Source of the DNA: Acidimicrobiaceae bacterium | GTDB taxonomy: Bacteria; Actinomycetota; Acidimicrobiia; Acidimicrobiales; Poriferisodalaceae | Reading direction: 5' to 3' | Length of the DNA: 64,000 bases | NCBI GenBank assembly: GCA_905182565.1 | Contig: CAJJCB010000026.1 | Span: 1-64,000, forward strand | Shown here: positions 35,055 to 42,753 of the stretch, one piece after another | Layout: every line of letters starts with the position of its first letter | Numbering within the stretch: the stretch's first letter is position 1 | Notes under the pieces: generated by a model | Databases searched by the model: none | What the model was told of the DNA's origin: nothing | Seen by the model: the letters and a program-made list of their open reading frames with translations, nothing else | Position numbers and translations under genes: made by a program

Positions 35055-35106
35055 CTAGCAAACGTTATTAGAGGACAAAGATCAACATAAGTGGCAGACT
35101 GGCGAC

Positions 35107-35586
35107 ATGTCTAGTGAACCAATCTTGTCCTATTCGGAATCAATCGACATTAGGGCTTCGGCTTCCGATGTTTGGAAGCTTGTGACTGATATGGAGCGCT
35201 ATGGAGAGTGGAGTTCTGAAAATACAGGCGGCTATTGGCGAAAAAATGCTGATGGTGTCCCGGGAACTGGTCAGATTGGTGATGAATTCGTTGGAATTAA
35301 CCGTAAAGATGGCGAAGAATGGAAAGCTTTAGTTGAGATTGTTGAAAGACAGGAAGGACAATCATTTGGTTTCATTACTGGCGGCCTAGCAATGAACTTA
35401 ATTTCGTGGCGTTATTTGATTACGCCTAACGAAGATGGTGTGATACTCAGTGAACATTGGGATCTACTGAATTTGTCGCCGATGATGATTGAGAATGGTC
35501 AGCCAGAGATAGATAAGCGTGCCGCAAATGCGAAAGAAAGTATTGGAGCTACGCTTAAGGCTATGAAAATTACGGCTGAAAGTTAA
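35107..35586 (+). CDS. SRPBCC (START/polyketide-cyclase-like) family protein
   Basis: A 159-residue single-domain SRPBCC protein. It opens SESIDIRASASDVWKLVTDMERYGEWSSENTGGYW (about 9-43), the characteristic strand-helix with W-E-x-W, and ends with a long helix (KRAANAKESIGATLKAMKI). Such proteins bind hydrophobic ligands in a helix-grip pocket. It is 52 bases downstream of the epoxide hydrolase gene on the same strand, so it may bind a related product. Function otherwise unknown. Confidence 0.82.
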   Translation: MSSEPILSYSESIDIRASASDVWKLVTDMERYGEWSSENTGGYWRKNADGVPGTGQIGDEFVGINRKDGEEWKALVEIVERQEGQSFGFITGGLAMNLISWRYLITPNEDGVILSEHWDLLNLSPMMIENGQPEIDKRAANAKESIGATLKAMKITAES

Positions 35587-35647
35587 AGCTACGTTTTTTC
35601 ACTTCCGCATCCTAAAAAACCACGGCCGGTTAGCCGTTGCTTGTGGC

Positions 35648-37027
35648 GTGGGGTTTCTGAGCGGTCTTGATACATCCGTTAACATAGCGTTTCCAGCTCT
35701 TAGCGCTGCGTTTGAATTAGACGTTTCGGATATTCAATGGGTTGTCATAAGTTTCGTTCTCAGCTATTCAATTTTACTGTTACCGATAGGTCGGTTTGCT
35801 GATCAGATCGGTCATGGCCGGGTTGTGTTAGCCGGAATCATGATAGAAATTTTTGCTCTAGCAGCGTGTGGAATGGCGACAGTATTTTGGTTTTTTCTGC
35901 TCGCAAGAATCGCTCAAGGAGTTGGCATCGCATTCATGTTGAGTTCTGCTCCTGCGCTCGTAACTCTTTCAGTGTCTGAACAGAAACAACCGCAAGCTCT
36001 TGCTCTTTTCGCGATGATGATCGCTATGGGCGTGGCGGCCGGAGCCCCGATAGGAGGCGTGCTTCTCCAAACGTGGGATTGGCAGAGTGTTTACTTATAC
36101 AGAGTTCCCTACACGGGCCTGCTCCTGCTCCTATCGCTATGCTGTGCTTTGTATCGTCGCCCAGTGATAAAAAAACCTGAAGTGCTCGATATCAAGGGTG
36201 CTCTGGCGTTAGGGAGCGGACTGGGCTTAGTTCTTTTCGTGGCGAGCCGTGGGTTTACTTGGGGTTGGTTTGCGTTTCCTACTTTATCGATGGCCTGCGT
36301 GGGCGTCGGGCTGCTAGCTGTGTTTGTGGCTGTTGAACGTAAGTCAGAAAACCCCTTAATAGACTTTAATCTTTTTGCTATTCCTGATTTTGTAACTGCT
36401 AATTGTTTGAACGCATTGGCTAACGCAGCAATGTTTACAGTGTGGTTTTTGGGACCGTATTTTTTAATAACTGTCCGTGGCCATGGAACAACTGCCGGAG
36501 GCTTAATTCTTGCTGTGTCTCCTCTGGCTACTGCTTTTGCTGCGAAGTATTCGGCACGGTTAGTGGGAAAAATTAACCTTAATTTGTTAAGTCGCTGGGG
36601 TCTTCTAATTGAAGGAATTGGCTTGGTAGCTATGAGCAGGGCAACTGCACTAACGCCGCTACCAGTAGTGGTAATTTTTCTTGCACTTGTTGGTGCAGGA
36701 CTTGGTTTGTTTCAAGTTCCGAACATGAGCTTTGTGATGGCTTCTATAGATCGAACAAAACAAGGATTAGCTGGTGGTATTACACAAATGACCCGAACTG
36801 TTGGGCTGGTCGCCGGGTTAGCGGTCTGGAACACTCTTTACATCATTCTGCGTGATCGCAAAGCCGCAGATCTGGGTATCAGCGAGCTTGAAGACCCAAG
36901 AATTTTTGTACCTGCATATAGTGCCGTGCTCGGTTTAGCTGGATTGTTGTGTCTGCTAGGAACGCTTGCAACTCGTCAGAAACGAGACATTATCAAGAAT
37001 CTGCCCGGTGTTCCATCGTGTAAATAA
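35648..37027 (+). CDS. MFS transporter of the drug:H+ antiporter (DHA2) type
   Basis: At least 459 residues with 12-14 membrane segments. Seen: SGLDTSVNIAFPALSAAFELDVSDIQWV (the LDxxxVNIALP motif of DHA2 permeases), GRFADQIGHGRVVLAG in the second loop, and ARIAQGVGIAFMLSSAPALVTL. The GTG at 35648 cuts into the first membrane helix: the upstream frame is open to 35567 and encodes RLAVACGV, which completes it. The real start may be a rare codon (ATC 35609 or CTG 35576). Likely efflux of organic compounds by proton antiport. It overlaps the convergent EamA gene by 35 bases. Confidence 0.82.
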   Translation: MGFLSGLDTSVNIAFPALSAAFELDVSDIQWVVISFVLSYSILLLPIGRFADQIGHGRVVLAGIMIEIFALAACGMATVFWFFLLARIAQGVGIAFMLSSAPALVTLSVSEQKQPQALALFAMMIAMGVAAGAPIGGVLLQTWDWQSVYLYRVPYTGLLLLLSLCCALYRRPVIKKPEVLDIKGALALGSGLGLVLFVASRGFTWGWFAFPTLSMACVGVGLLAVFVAVERKSENPLIDFNLFAIPDFVTANCLNALANAAMFTVWFLGPYFLITVRGHGTTAGGLILAVSPLATAFAAKYSARLVGKINLNLLSRWGLLIEGIGLVAMSRATALTPLPVVVIFLALVGAGLGLFQVPNMSFVMASIDRTKQGLAGGITQMTRTVGLVAGLAVWNTLYIILRDRKAADLGISELEDPRIFVPAYSAVLGLAGLLCLLGTLATRQKRDIIKNLPGVPSCK

Positions 37028-37904
37028 TAGTTCCTAAAGAAATAAGCACGATAGCCATGCCCGTCATTTGCCAAATATTCAGACTCTCACCTAGGAAAAG
37101 TGCTGCCCAGGCAGTCGATAGAATTGGTACCGCAAGGAACATTAGTGAAACCAGAATAAGTTTGGTATTTGAGTGAGCAAAGTTGACGAGTGTGTGTCCA
37201 GCCCCGCCGACTAGAGCTAAAAGCGCAAGAAATTTCCAGTCCGAGCCTGAGACCCCCATGTCTTGTCCGCTTGCTAGAGCTATGGGCAACGCAGTGGCTG
37301 CAGCGACCAAGGTAAGAGTCGTTTGAAGTTCTATAGCATCCAGGTGCTTACGAGCATTTTTTGTGGCGAAAAGATAGACAGTCCAAGCAAGAATTGCGCC
37401 TACTGAGAGAAGGTCGCCTCTAAAGTCCCACTCAGGTCTCGTAGATGAGCCATAAACCACTGTAACAACGCCTGCCATTGCTAGAAGAGCAAGCCATCGA
37501 TCAGAGCGGTAAACACGTTCCCCTAAAATCGGCCCGACTAGGACTAACGACATAGCTGGCTGAATCGCTCCGATAATGGTCGCATTAGCGATAGTTGTTA
37601 ATTTCACAGCAGTGAAAAACATTGCGATGTTTATCGCGAAAAGAAGCCCAGGGAACCATGACCATCGCAGAGCAGTAAGAGTAATTCTTTTGCCGCGAAT
37701 AGCCATAATAAGGCTTAGCGCTAAAGCCAACCAAAAAAACCTGTGAAATGATAGCGCTAATCCATCAAGACTAAGATGCTTTGCAACTGGACCAGTAATA
37801 CTCAATAAACAGACGGCGAAAGTAGCTACAGACCAACCAGGTAAAGCAGCTTTGGGGCTGGCAGATCGCGATTTCGTTACTTCGAAAATATGTGCTTTAT
37901 CCAC
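36993..37904 (-). CDS. EamA/DMT-superfamily transporter
   Basis: A 303-residue protein with about ten hydrophobic helices in two EamA repeats: WSVATFAVCLLSITGPVAKHLSLDGLALSFHRFFWL in the first, and LLSVGAILAWTVYLFATKNARKHLDA in the second, ending FLGESLNIWQMTGMAIVLISLGTII. These are DMT-family signatures. It would export a metabolite or amino acid; substrate unknown. Its 3' end overlaps the convergent MFS gene, and it starts 24 bases after the end of the selenoprotein gene on the same strand, so it may share that transcript. Confidence 0.87.
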   Translation of the reverse strand: MDKAHIFEVTKSRSASPKAALPGWSVATFAVCLLSITGPVAKHLSLDGLALSFHRFFWLALALSLIMAIRGKRITLTALRWSWFPGLLFAINIAMFFTAVKLTTIANATIIGAIQPAMSLVLVGPILGERVYRSDRWLALLAMAGVVTVVYGSSTRPEWDFRGDLLSVGAILAWTVYLFATKNARKHLDAIELQTTLTLVAAATALPIALASGQDMGVSGSDWKFLALLALVGGAGHTLVNFAHSNTKLILVSLMFLAVPILSTAWAALFLGESLNIWQMTGMAIVLISLGTIIYTMEHRADS

Positions 37905-37928
37905 CAGGTACGAGTCTTCTGTAAGGAG

Positions 37929-38984
37929 CTAAGGTGCCGATTGGCGACGTGAGACGAGGTGGTTTACGCCGATAGCTTCTCGGATGTCTGCCGATGGCTC
38001 GTCTGTACCCGCGTCAAGTGGCGTTCCGGTTCCATCTGCTATTCGAGTCATCATATGGAACATTGCGCTAACTCCGACTGCATCAACGAAAACATCTTCG
38101 CCTGCCGCATTAATTAATTCTTCGCGAACAGCATTTAACTCTTTCAAATTTTTGGACCATAAAGCCTCAGATAGTTTTGACAACAACTCCCCGTGAGGAA
38201 CACCCCCGTTACCATTCGTAGAACTTGAAATAGCTTCGAAAGAGATATCTACGTTCTGGCTGACCCCACTCAAACTGAGCAGAAAAGCATGGCTCGTAGT
38301 TCAATAAAAACACTCATTGAGCTTTGAAGTTCGGGCCGCAATTAATTCTATTTGAAGTCGAGTAAGCGAGTTGTGACCAGAAGTCAAATCGCCGATCAGA
38401 GCAGCAGTTGGCACATATTGGACGCTCGAAAGAATTTCTCGCGATTCGTTTTCGAACGGAACGGCGCTTAGCGCCTTCAAAACATTTGGACCTTTGGTAG
38501 CAGCGGTAGGTACCCAATGAGTTGTAACAGTTACCTCTAACTCACTCGTGATTGTTGTCTTTGTAGCTACTGGGTCGGGTAAGTCGACTCTTTTAACGCC
38601 AAGGCCATCAGCAAATCGATCTACGCAGTTAGCTTGAGCGATTAATCCAACTAGTTCTACGTACGCAACTGGGTCAATATTTTCAGAGATAATGGATTCG
38701 TACCATTCCTTTGTGAGCGTTCCGGGGTGGTTAGTTAACCGCCAAATAACGTCTATCGCAGCATCAGGTAGACAATGGTTATTGGCTATGAATCCTTTAA
38801 TCGAGCTTGGTGCTTCCCAAGGAGCTAACTTGTTGGAGTCCATCGCACGGCGCACTTCAGCGATAACTGAAAGTCTCTGTCTGCTGCTCCAAGAGTTACT
38901 TGGAGTAGCCCATCTTGTGGCTAGGTTTTGATGCGCCGTGTCAAGCTCTGACCGTATGGGAAGTTCCGTCACGTAGGTAGACAT
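37929..38984 (-). CDS. alkylhydroperoxidase-related selenoprotein (two CMD-like halves, in-frame TGA = Sec228)
   Basis: Reading through the TGA at 38303-38301 gives 351 residues. The first half ends with a CMD-like terminus (AQANCVDRFADGLGV) but has no CxxC. The second half has LIAARTSKLNECFY, then the TGA, then TTSHAFLLSLSG in the same frame and a matching terminus MMTRIADGTGTPLD. The TGA replaces the second Cys of the redox motif (C225-F-Y-U228), with a conserved-type His four residues on. No other stop interrupts the frame, and a hairpin lies 17-37 bases after the TGA. I start at ATG 38984; 39044 is possible. This matches the alkylhydroperoxidase-related (seleno)protein type. Divergent from the Dyp peroxidase gene. 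Confidence 0.82.
38264..38284 (-). promoter_or_regulatory. bacterial SECIS-like hairpin
   Basis: Read on the minus strand, TTCTGCTCA-GTT-TGAGTGGGG forms a 9-pair stem including G-U wobbles with a GUU apical loop starting after 25 bases following the in-frame TGA. A small apical loop beginning with G within 16-37 bases of UGA fits the general bacterial SECIS pattern. The stem holds several wobble pairs, so it is weaker than the one at 7261. Confidence 0.55.
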
Positions 38985-39082
38985 TGTTCTATATTTGCAC
39001 AATTTCTCTGAGTGTCCTGGAAAGTTTTTTGAAAAAACTATCAAGAAGTTTTAGGAAACATTCAAGTTCAGGCGACGTGACC

Positions 39083-39105
39083 GCCAAATCGGCGTACGAT
39101 TTGGC
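39083..39105. promoter_or_regulatory. 9-bp-arm palindrome between selenoprotein and Dyp peroxidase genes
   Basis: GCCAAATCG-GCGTA-CGATTTGGC has perfect 9-base arms and a 5-base spacer. It lies 31 bases before the Dyp peroxidase ATG, in the shared divergent promoter region (38985-39136). It is a strong candidate for a dimeric repressor or peroxide-responsive regulator site controlling one or both genes; the regulator is not in view. Confidence 0.6.
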
Positions 39106-39136
39106 CATTAACGCACGGCAATCATAAGGAGCGATC

Positions 39137-40066
39137 ATGCCGACTCCCCAGAAAGCCATCTTTAACGGGATGGGTCAAAATCAATGGTACGTTCACCTCA
39201 GTCGAACAGAAGGTGCTGATCTTGGAGTAATTAAGACAGCTCTGGCTGACTTGGTTACTGATTGCAACGCAGAGGGTATTAATCTTACTCTTGGCTTTGG
39301 TCCAGGTCTGTTACCAGAATTGACTGATGATGTTCCCGAGGACTTTCAGGCCTATACGACAGTGGAATCCACTGATGGTTCAGGTCGCCAGGCTAAGGGC
39401 ACTCAAGAAGAATTGCTTTTGTGGCTGAATCATGATGATAAGGACAAGGTTTGGAAAGCTCAATATGATGCTCGTAAAGCCTTAGAAGGTCATATGGCCG
39501 TTGCGCGTGAAACGCCAACGTTTATTTACGGCGAGTCCCTTGATATGACCGGCTTCAAAGACGGGACCGGTAATCCAGCCGATGAAGACCAGCCTGCTGT
39601 AGCAGTTGTGCCAGACGGTGCTTTGGGGGCTGGAGGAAGCCATATCATTGCCCAACGTTGGGTGCATGATCTTGATGGCTGGAATGCCCTTCCGGTAGAT
39701 CAACAAGAAAAGAACTTTGGGCGGAAAAAGTTCCCAGAAATCGAAAAGACTGACCAACAAGAGGCCTATAGCCATCTGAGTCACGTCGAGCTTCGCGAAA
39801 ATGGAAATCACGGAAACGAAGAGACTGGTAAACGAAACGAAATCGCTCGCCGTTCAACTCCGTATGCTTTCCATGACGGAACAGTTGGCCTCTACTTTAT
39901 GGCGTTTTGTAAAGACCAAGCACCTCTTCGTGAACGAATGAGGCTGATGTATGGCCTCGACGGAGCAAACAACGTTCGAGATGCGATGACCGATTATTCG
40001 AATCCAGCGTCTGGTTCTTTCTACTTCGCACCAAGCGAAGAAACGTTGGCTGCCATTACTAGCTAA
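39137..40066 (+). CDS. Dyp-type peroxidase
   Basis: A 309-residue heme peroxidase of the dye-decolorising type, with AAGGAGCG before the ATG. It has the hallmark GFKDGTGNP (GxxDG; catalytic Asp at about residue 140), the distal-side QRWVHDLDGWNALP, the proximal His region EIARRSTPYAFHDGTVGLYFMAFC, and the C-terminal NPASGSFYFAPS. No Tat signal is present, so it may act in the cytoplasm or in an encapsulin, but no encapsulin gene is near. It reduces hydrogen peroxide with an organic donor. A strong hairpin terminator follows, so it is probably monocistronic, and it is divergent from the alkylhydroperoxidase-type selenoprotein gene. Confidence 0.94.
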   Translation: MPTPQKAIFNGMGQNQWYVHLSRTEGADLGVIKTALADLVTDCNAEGINLTLGFGPGLLPELTDDVPEDFQAYTTVESTDGSGRQAKGTQEELLLWLNHDDKDKVWKAQYDARKALEGHMAVARETPTFIYGESLDMTGFKDGTGNPADEDQPAVAVVPDGALGAGGSHIIAQRWVHDLDGWNALPVDQQEKNFGRKKFPEIEKTDQQEAYSHLSHVELRENGNHGNEETGKRNEIARRSTPYAFHDGTVGLYFMAFCKDQAPLRERMRLMYGLDGANNVRDAMTDYSNPASGSFYFAPSEETLAAITS

Positions 40067-40097
40067 TTCATACTTGCTCTAAAAATTAAAATGAAAA

Positions 40098-40134
40098 CAG
40101 TGGGGTCCCTGATTAAATCTCAGGAGCCCCACTG
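40098..40134 (+). terminator. rho-independent-type hairpin terminator
   Basis: CAGTGGGG at 40098-40105 pairs with CCCCACTG at 40127-40134, with further pairing of CTGA and TCAG inside, followed by CTTTTGGTTTTG. It lies about 30 bases after the Dyp peroxidase stop. Confidence 0.75.
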
Positions 40135-40221
40135 CTTTTGGTTTTGATAGTCAAATTCATGAGTTGAATAGAAACAATTTGTGAAGGTTATTTTGTACTC
40201 GTAATTGCTTACGAAAATCTG

Positions 40222-40671
40222 TTAAGCCACTTCCCACTGAAGTAAAGCATATGGAGGAGTAGCTTCTAGATGCTGTTCAAAAACAGGTGTAACCTGTGAA
40301 CCAATCACAACATCTTGCATCGAATCACCTAACAGATTACCCACCATTCTGAGTCCATCAGCTTGAGGAAATTCAACTACAACGATGATGTATGGACCTC
40401 GATCTTTCAAAGCGCTATGGACAGGATGATGCGGTCGCTGCCAACTGTAAATGCGACAAGCCGACTCGAGAACTACCCATTCGATATCCATGGAGTTACA
40501 AGAGTGACACATCCATTCAGGTCCCCACTGATGGGTTTCACACGAGAGGCACTTCTGGACCCTGATTTCACTTTTTAGGGTTCCTTCCCAAAAAGGAGCG
40601 TCTAGCCCATCAGGCATGGGTGCTGGTTGACGCAGACCAGGAAGATAAATTTCGTTAGTGATTCTTGTCAT
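40222..40671 (-). CDS. DUF35 zinc-ribbon/OB-fold protein partnering a thiolase
   Basis: A 149-residue protein with a rubredoxin-like zinc ribbon (CLSCETHQWGPEWMCHSC, CxxC...CxxC at about residues 40-57) followed by an OB-fold (ACRIYSWQRPHHPVHSALKDRGPYIIVVVEF). Such OB-fold proteins form complexes with SCP2-type thiolases or related aldolases and help bind the acyl-CoA. The start overlaps the upstream thiolase stop by four bases (ATGA), giving a translationally coupled pair. Together they likely perform a retro-aldol or thiolytic step on an acyl-CoA, as in steroid side-chain degradation. Confidence 0.9.
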   Translation of the reverse strand: MTRITNEIYLPGLRQPAPMPDGLDAPFWEGTLKSEIRVQKCLSCETHQWGPEWMCHSCNSMDIEWVVLESACRIYSWQRPHHPVHSALKDRGPYIIVVVEFPQADGLRMVGNLLGDSMQDVVIGSQVTPVFEQHLEATPPYALLQWEVA

Positions 40672-41855
40672 CCGAGTGCTTCCTCACTTCCATAGATTGC
40701 TGTTGATGCGACTGCAACCATCGGTCCGGCGTTGGCCAGAGCTACTTGTGCATTCTTGACTTGATTTGAGGAGTCTCCCCGTATTTGTCGCACGGCTTCA
40801 ATTTGAAGACCTAGTCCATGCATGTAGCACTCGGCTAGATTACCGCCGCTTGTATTAAGAGGTAACGATCCTCCGTCCGCTCTCAAATTTTCGAATGTAA
40901 GAATCTCGTTCGCATTTTCATAAGTACATAAACCATGCTCTATGAGACTCATTACGACACCGCCCGTAAAGTTTTCATAACTTTGAACAACATCTACATC
41001 CTCGGGTTTCACACCTGCTTGTTCGTAGAGGTATTTGGCGGCTGGTTTAAAGCTTGAGGTCACGTAGTCAGTAGGGTTTTCTGCCCAAGCACCCGACCGA
41101 TGTCCTCCGCTTTGTTGTGCGCCAAGAAGGAGAACAGGTGAGTCCCGTAGTTCTTTTGCATAGTCCGTGCTTACGACGATCATTGCTGCTGCGCCATCAT
41201 TCTCAAGGCAACAGTCATAGAGCCGGAAAGGCTCGGTTATCCAGCGAGACGCGTCATAAGTTTCATCATCTAATGTTCGTCCTCGCATTATGGCTCGTGG
41301 ATTATTCTGAGCATGGTGATAGCAGGTAAGAGCTATCGAACGCATTGTAGATCGGTCAATATTATGATCATGAAGCAATCGAGTTGTGCGCATTGCATAC
41401 ATCTGGGCTGCACTCATCATCCCGAAGGGCAACAGGTACGCAGCTTGGCCGCTAACTGGCTTTGAACCGCCAGACCTACCAAATCTTCCAAATTGGCCCT
41501 GCGCTAAGCCACGATAAGCAACCACGACTCTGGCTGAACCAGACATAATCGCCCCGGCGGCATTTTGGACAGCGGCTGCAGCGCCTCCACCTCCGCTGGT
41601 CCACTGCATATTAGAGTAACGGAGTTCTGGAATACCAAGTGCGTTGGCTAGCCTCGGCGGATCATTCCGATCATCGGAGTACGAACAAAAGCCATCAATT
41701 TCTTTTGGGCTAATACCAGCATCACGGCAAGCTGCGAGAATAGCTTTTAAAACTAATTTGAATTCTGGATCTGGAGACTGGCCGTGTTTGTAATACGTAG
41801 TTTCGCCAACTCCGGCGATCGCCACCTTGCCTCTGAGGTTGTATGTGTCGCTCAT
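40668..41855 (-). CDS. thiolase-family (SCP2/lipid-transfer-type) protein
   Basis: A 395-residue thiolase-fold protein of the lipid-transfer subclass. It opens LRGKVAIAGVGETTYYKHGQSPD, and has GISPKEIDGFCSYSDDRNDPPRLANALG, GGGGAAAAVQNAAGAIMSGSARVVVAYRG and a late GGSLPLNTSGGNLAECYMHGLGLQIEAVRQIRG with the catalytic-type His. The classical nucleophilic Cys region reads MQWTSGGGGAAAA without Cys, which is typical of the DUF35-partnered SCP2-thiolase/aldolase group. It overlaps the DUF35 gene (40222) downstream and the GNAT gene upstream by four bases each, forming a three-gene operon. Confidence 0.88.
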   Translation of the reverse strand: MSDTYNLRGKVAIAGVGETTYYKHGQSPDPEFKLVLKAILAACRDAGISPKEIDGFCSYSDDRNDPPRLANALGIPELRYSNMQWTSGGGGAAAAVQNAAGAIMSGSARVVVAYRGLAQGQFGRFGRSGGSKPVSGQAAYLLPFGMMSAAQMYAMRTTRLLHDHNIDRSTMRSIALTCYHHAQNNPRAIMRGRTLDDETYDASRWITEPFRLYDCCLENDGAAAMIVVSTDYAKELRDSPVLLLGAQQSGGHRSGAWAENPTDYVTSSFKPAAKYLYEQAGVKPEDVDVVQSYENFTGGVVMSLIEHGLCTYENANEILTFENLRADGGSLPLNTSGGNLAECYMHGLGLQIEAVRQIRGDSSNQVKNAQVALANAGPMVAVASTAIYGSEEALG

Positions 41856-42355
41856 AATTCTTTTACAGTAACCCCTAATGAGGCAACAACGTTGAGAGAA
41901 TCACTTTCAAGTCTGCAAGGTAACCATTCGCGTAATATTTTAGCGCCAATCGATTCATAAAAAATTATGGCAGATTCGTTCCAATCAAGGACTTGCCATT
42001 CGAGTCTTGGGCAGTCACGTTCGTATGCGATCTTTGCAAGAGCTTCCAGGAGTTGTTTCCCGAGTCCTACACCTCGATTTTTTTCTGAAATAAATAGATC
42101 TTCTAAATGAATGCCTTTTGCACCGCGCCAAGTCGAATAATTGTGAAAAAAAAGTGCGAAACCCTGTACCTCGTTTCCCGTTTCTATAAAAAGACATTCA
42201 AAAGGCGGAGAATCAGAGGAAAGCTGCTCGGCAAGTATCGCTGGAGTAACCAGAACTGCATCAGGTTCACGCTCAAAACTAGCTAGTTGACAAATGAAGT
42301 TGTGAATCTGTTTTGCGTCTTTGGGTCCAGCAAACCTAATAGTAGATTTTGTCAC
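41852..42355 (-). CDS. GNAT-family N-acetyltransferase
   Basis: A 167-residue GNAT protein. It starts STIRFAGPKDAKQIHNFICQLASFE and has the acetyl-CoA-binding motif A region HLEDLFISEKNRGVGLGKQLLEALAKIAYERDC (about 85-117, with the G-x-G-x-G/A pattern GVGLGK) and the motif B block WQVLDWNESAIIFYESIGAKIL. It resembles diamine or thialysine acetyltransferases. First gene of the operon with thiolase and DUF35, overlapped by four bases; a metabolic link to them is not obvious. Confidence 0.87.
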   Translation of the reverse strand: MTKSTIRFAGPKDAKQIHNFICQLASFEREPDAVLVTPAILAEQLSSDSPPFECLFIETGNEVQGFALFFHNYSTWRGAKGIHLEDLFISEKNRGVGLGKQLLEALAKIAYERDCPRLEWQVLDWNESAIIFYESIGAKILREWLPCRLESDSLNVVASLGVTVKEL

Positions 42356-42378
42356 GAGCCCATTGCTATCACTTGATT

Positions 42379-42394
42379 ATCCTAAAAATAGGAT
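42379..42394. promoter_or_regulatory. short palindrome between divergent GNAT and chorismate mutase genes
   Basis: ATCCTA-AAAA-TAGGAT has 6-base arms around a 4-base spacer, 23 bases from the GNAT start and 61 bases from the chorismate mutase start. It could be a regulator site for either gene; six-base arms are modest evidence. Confidence 0.3.
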
Positions 42395-42455
42395 GAGTAT
42401 AGGTTTCTGAAGATATTCTTGTGCACGATGAATCTTTAGATGAGCGGAAGTCTTG

Positions 42456-42752
42456 ATGAGCGACGAAAAATTAGTGGAATACCGGAGAAGTATAGACAAT
42501 ATCGATGCGGCGTTAATACACATTCTTGCTGAGCGATTCCGAATAACTCAAGCAGTAGGTCAATATAAAGCAGATACAGGTCTTGCCCCCGCTGATGCTA
42601 GTCGTGAGAGCAGTCAGATTAAACGCTTACGTGGTTTAGCTGAAGAAGCAGGTTTAGATCCTGAATTTTCAGAAAAGTTCCTTCGTTTTGTGATTGATGA
42701 AGTTATTCACCACCATGAACGAATTGCTGAAAAGCCTCACACTCAAGATTGA
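42456..42752 (+). CDS. chorismate mutase (AroQ type)
   Basis: A 98-residue all-helical protein. It has the AroQ pattern EYRRSIDNIDAALIHILAERFRITQAVGQYKADTGLAPAD (active-site Arg at about residue 8, Lys near 36) and a C-terminal helix with FLRFVIDEVIHHHERI. It converts chorismate to prephenate for Phe/Tyr synthesis. Start is the ATG at 42456 after GGAAG; a TTG directly upstream is an alternative. It stands between a divergent acetyltransferase gene and a convergent aminotransferase gene ending one base away. Confidence 0.9.
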   Translation: MSDEKLVEYRRSIDNIDAALIHILAERFRITQAVGQYKADTGLAPADASRESSQIKRLRGLAEEAGLDPEFSEKFLRFVIDEVIHHHERIAEKPHTQD

Positions 42753-42753
42753 G

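Noticed and set aside
37929-39044. Two separate CMD-family genes
   Set aside because: The downstream part has no ribosome-binding site and begins mid-domain, and the gap has no frameshift. One read-through product fits better.
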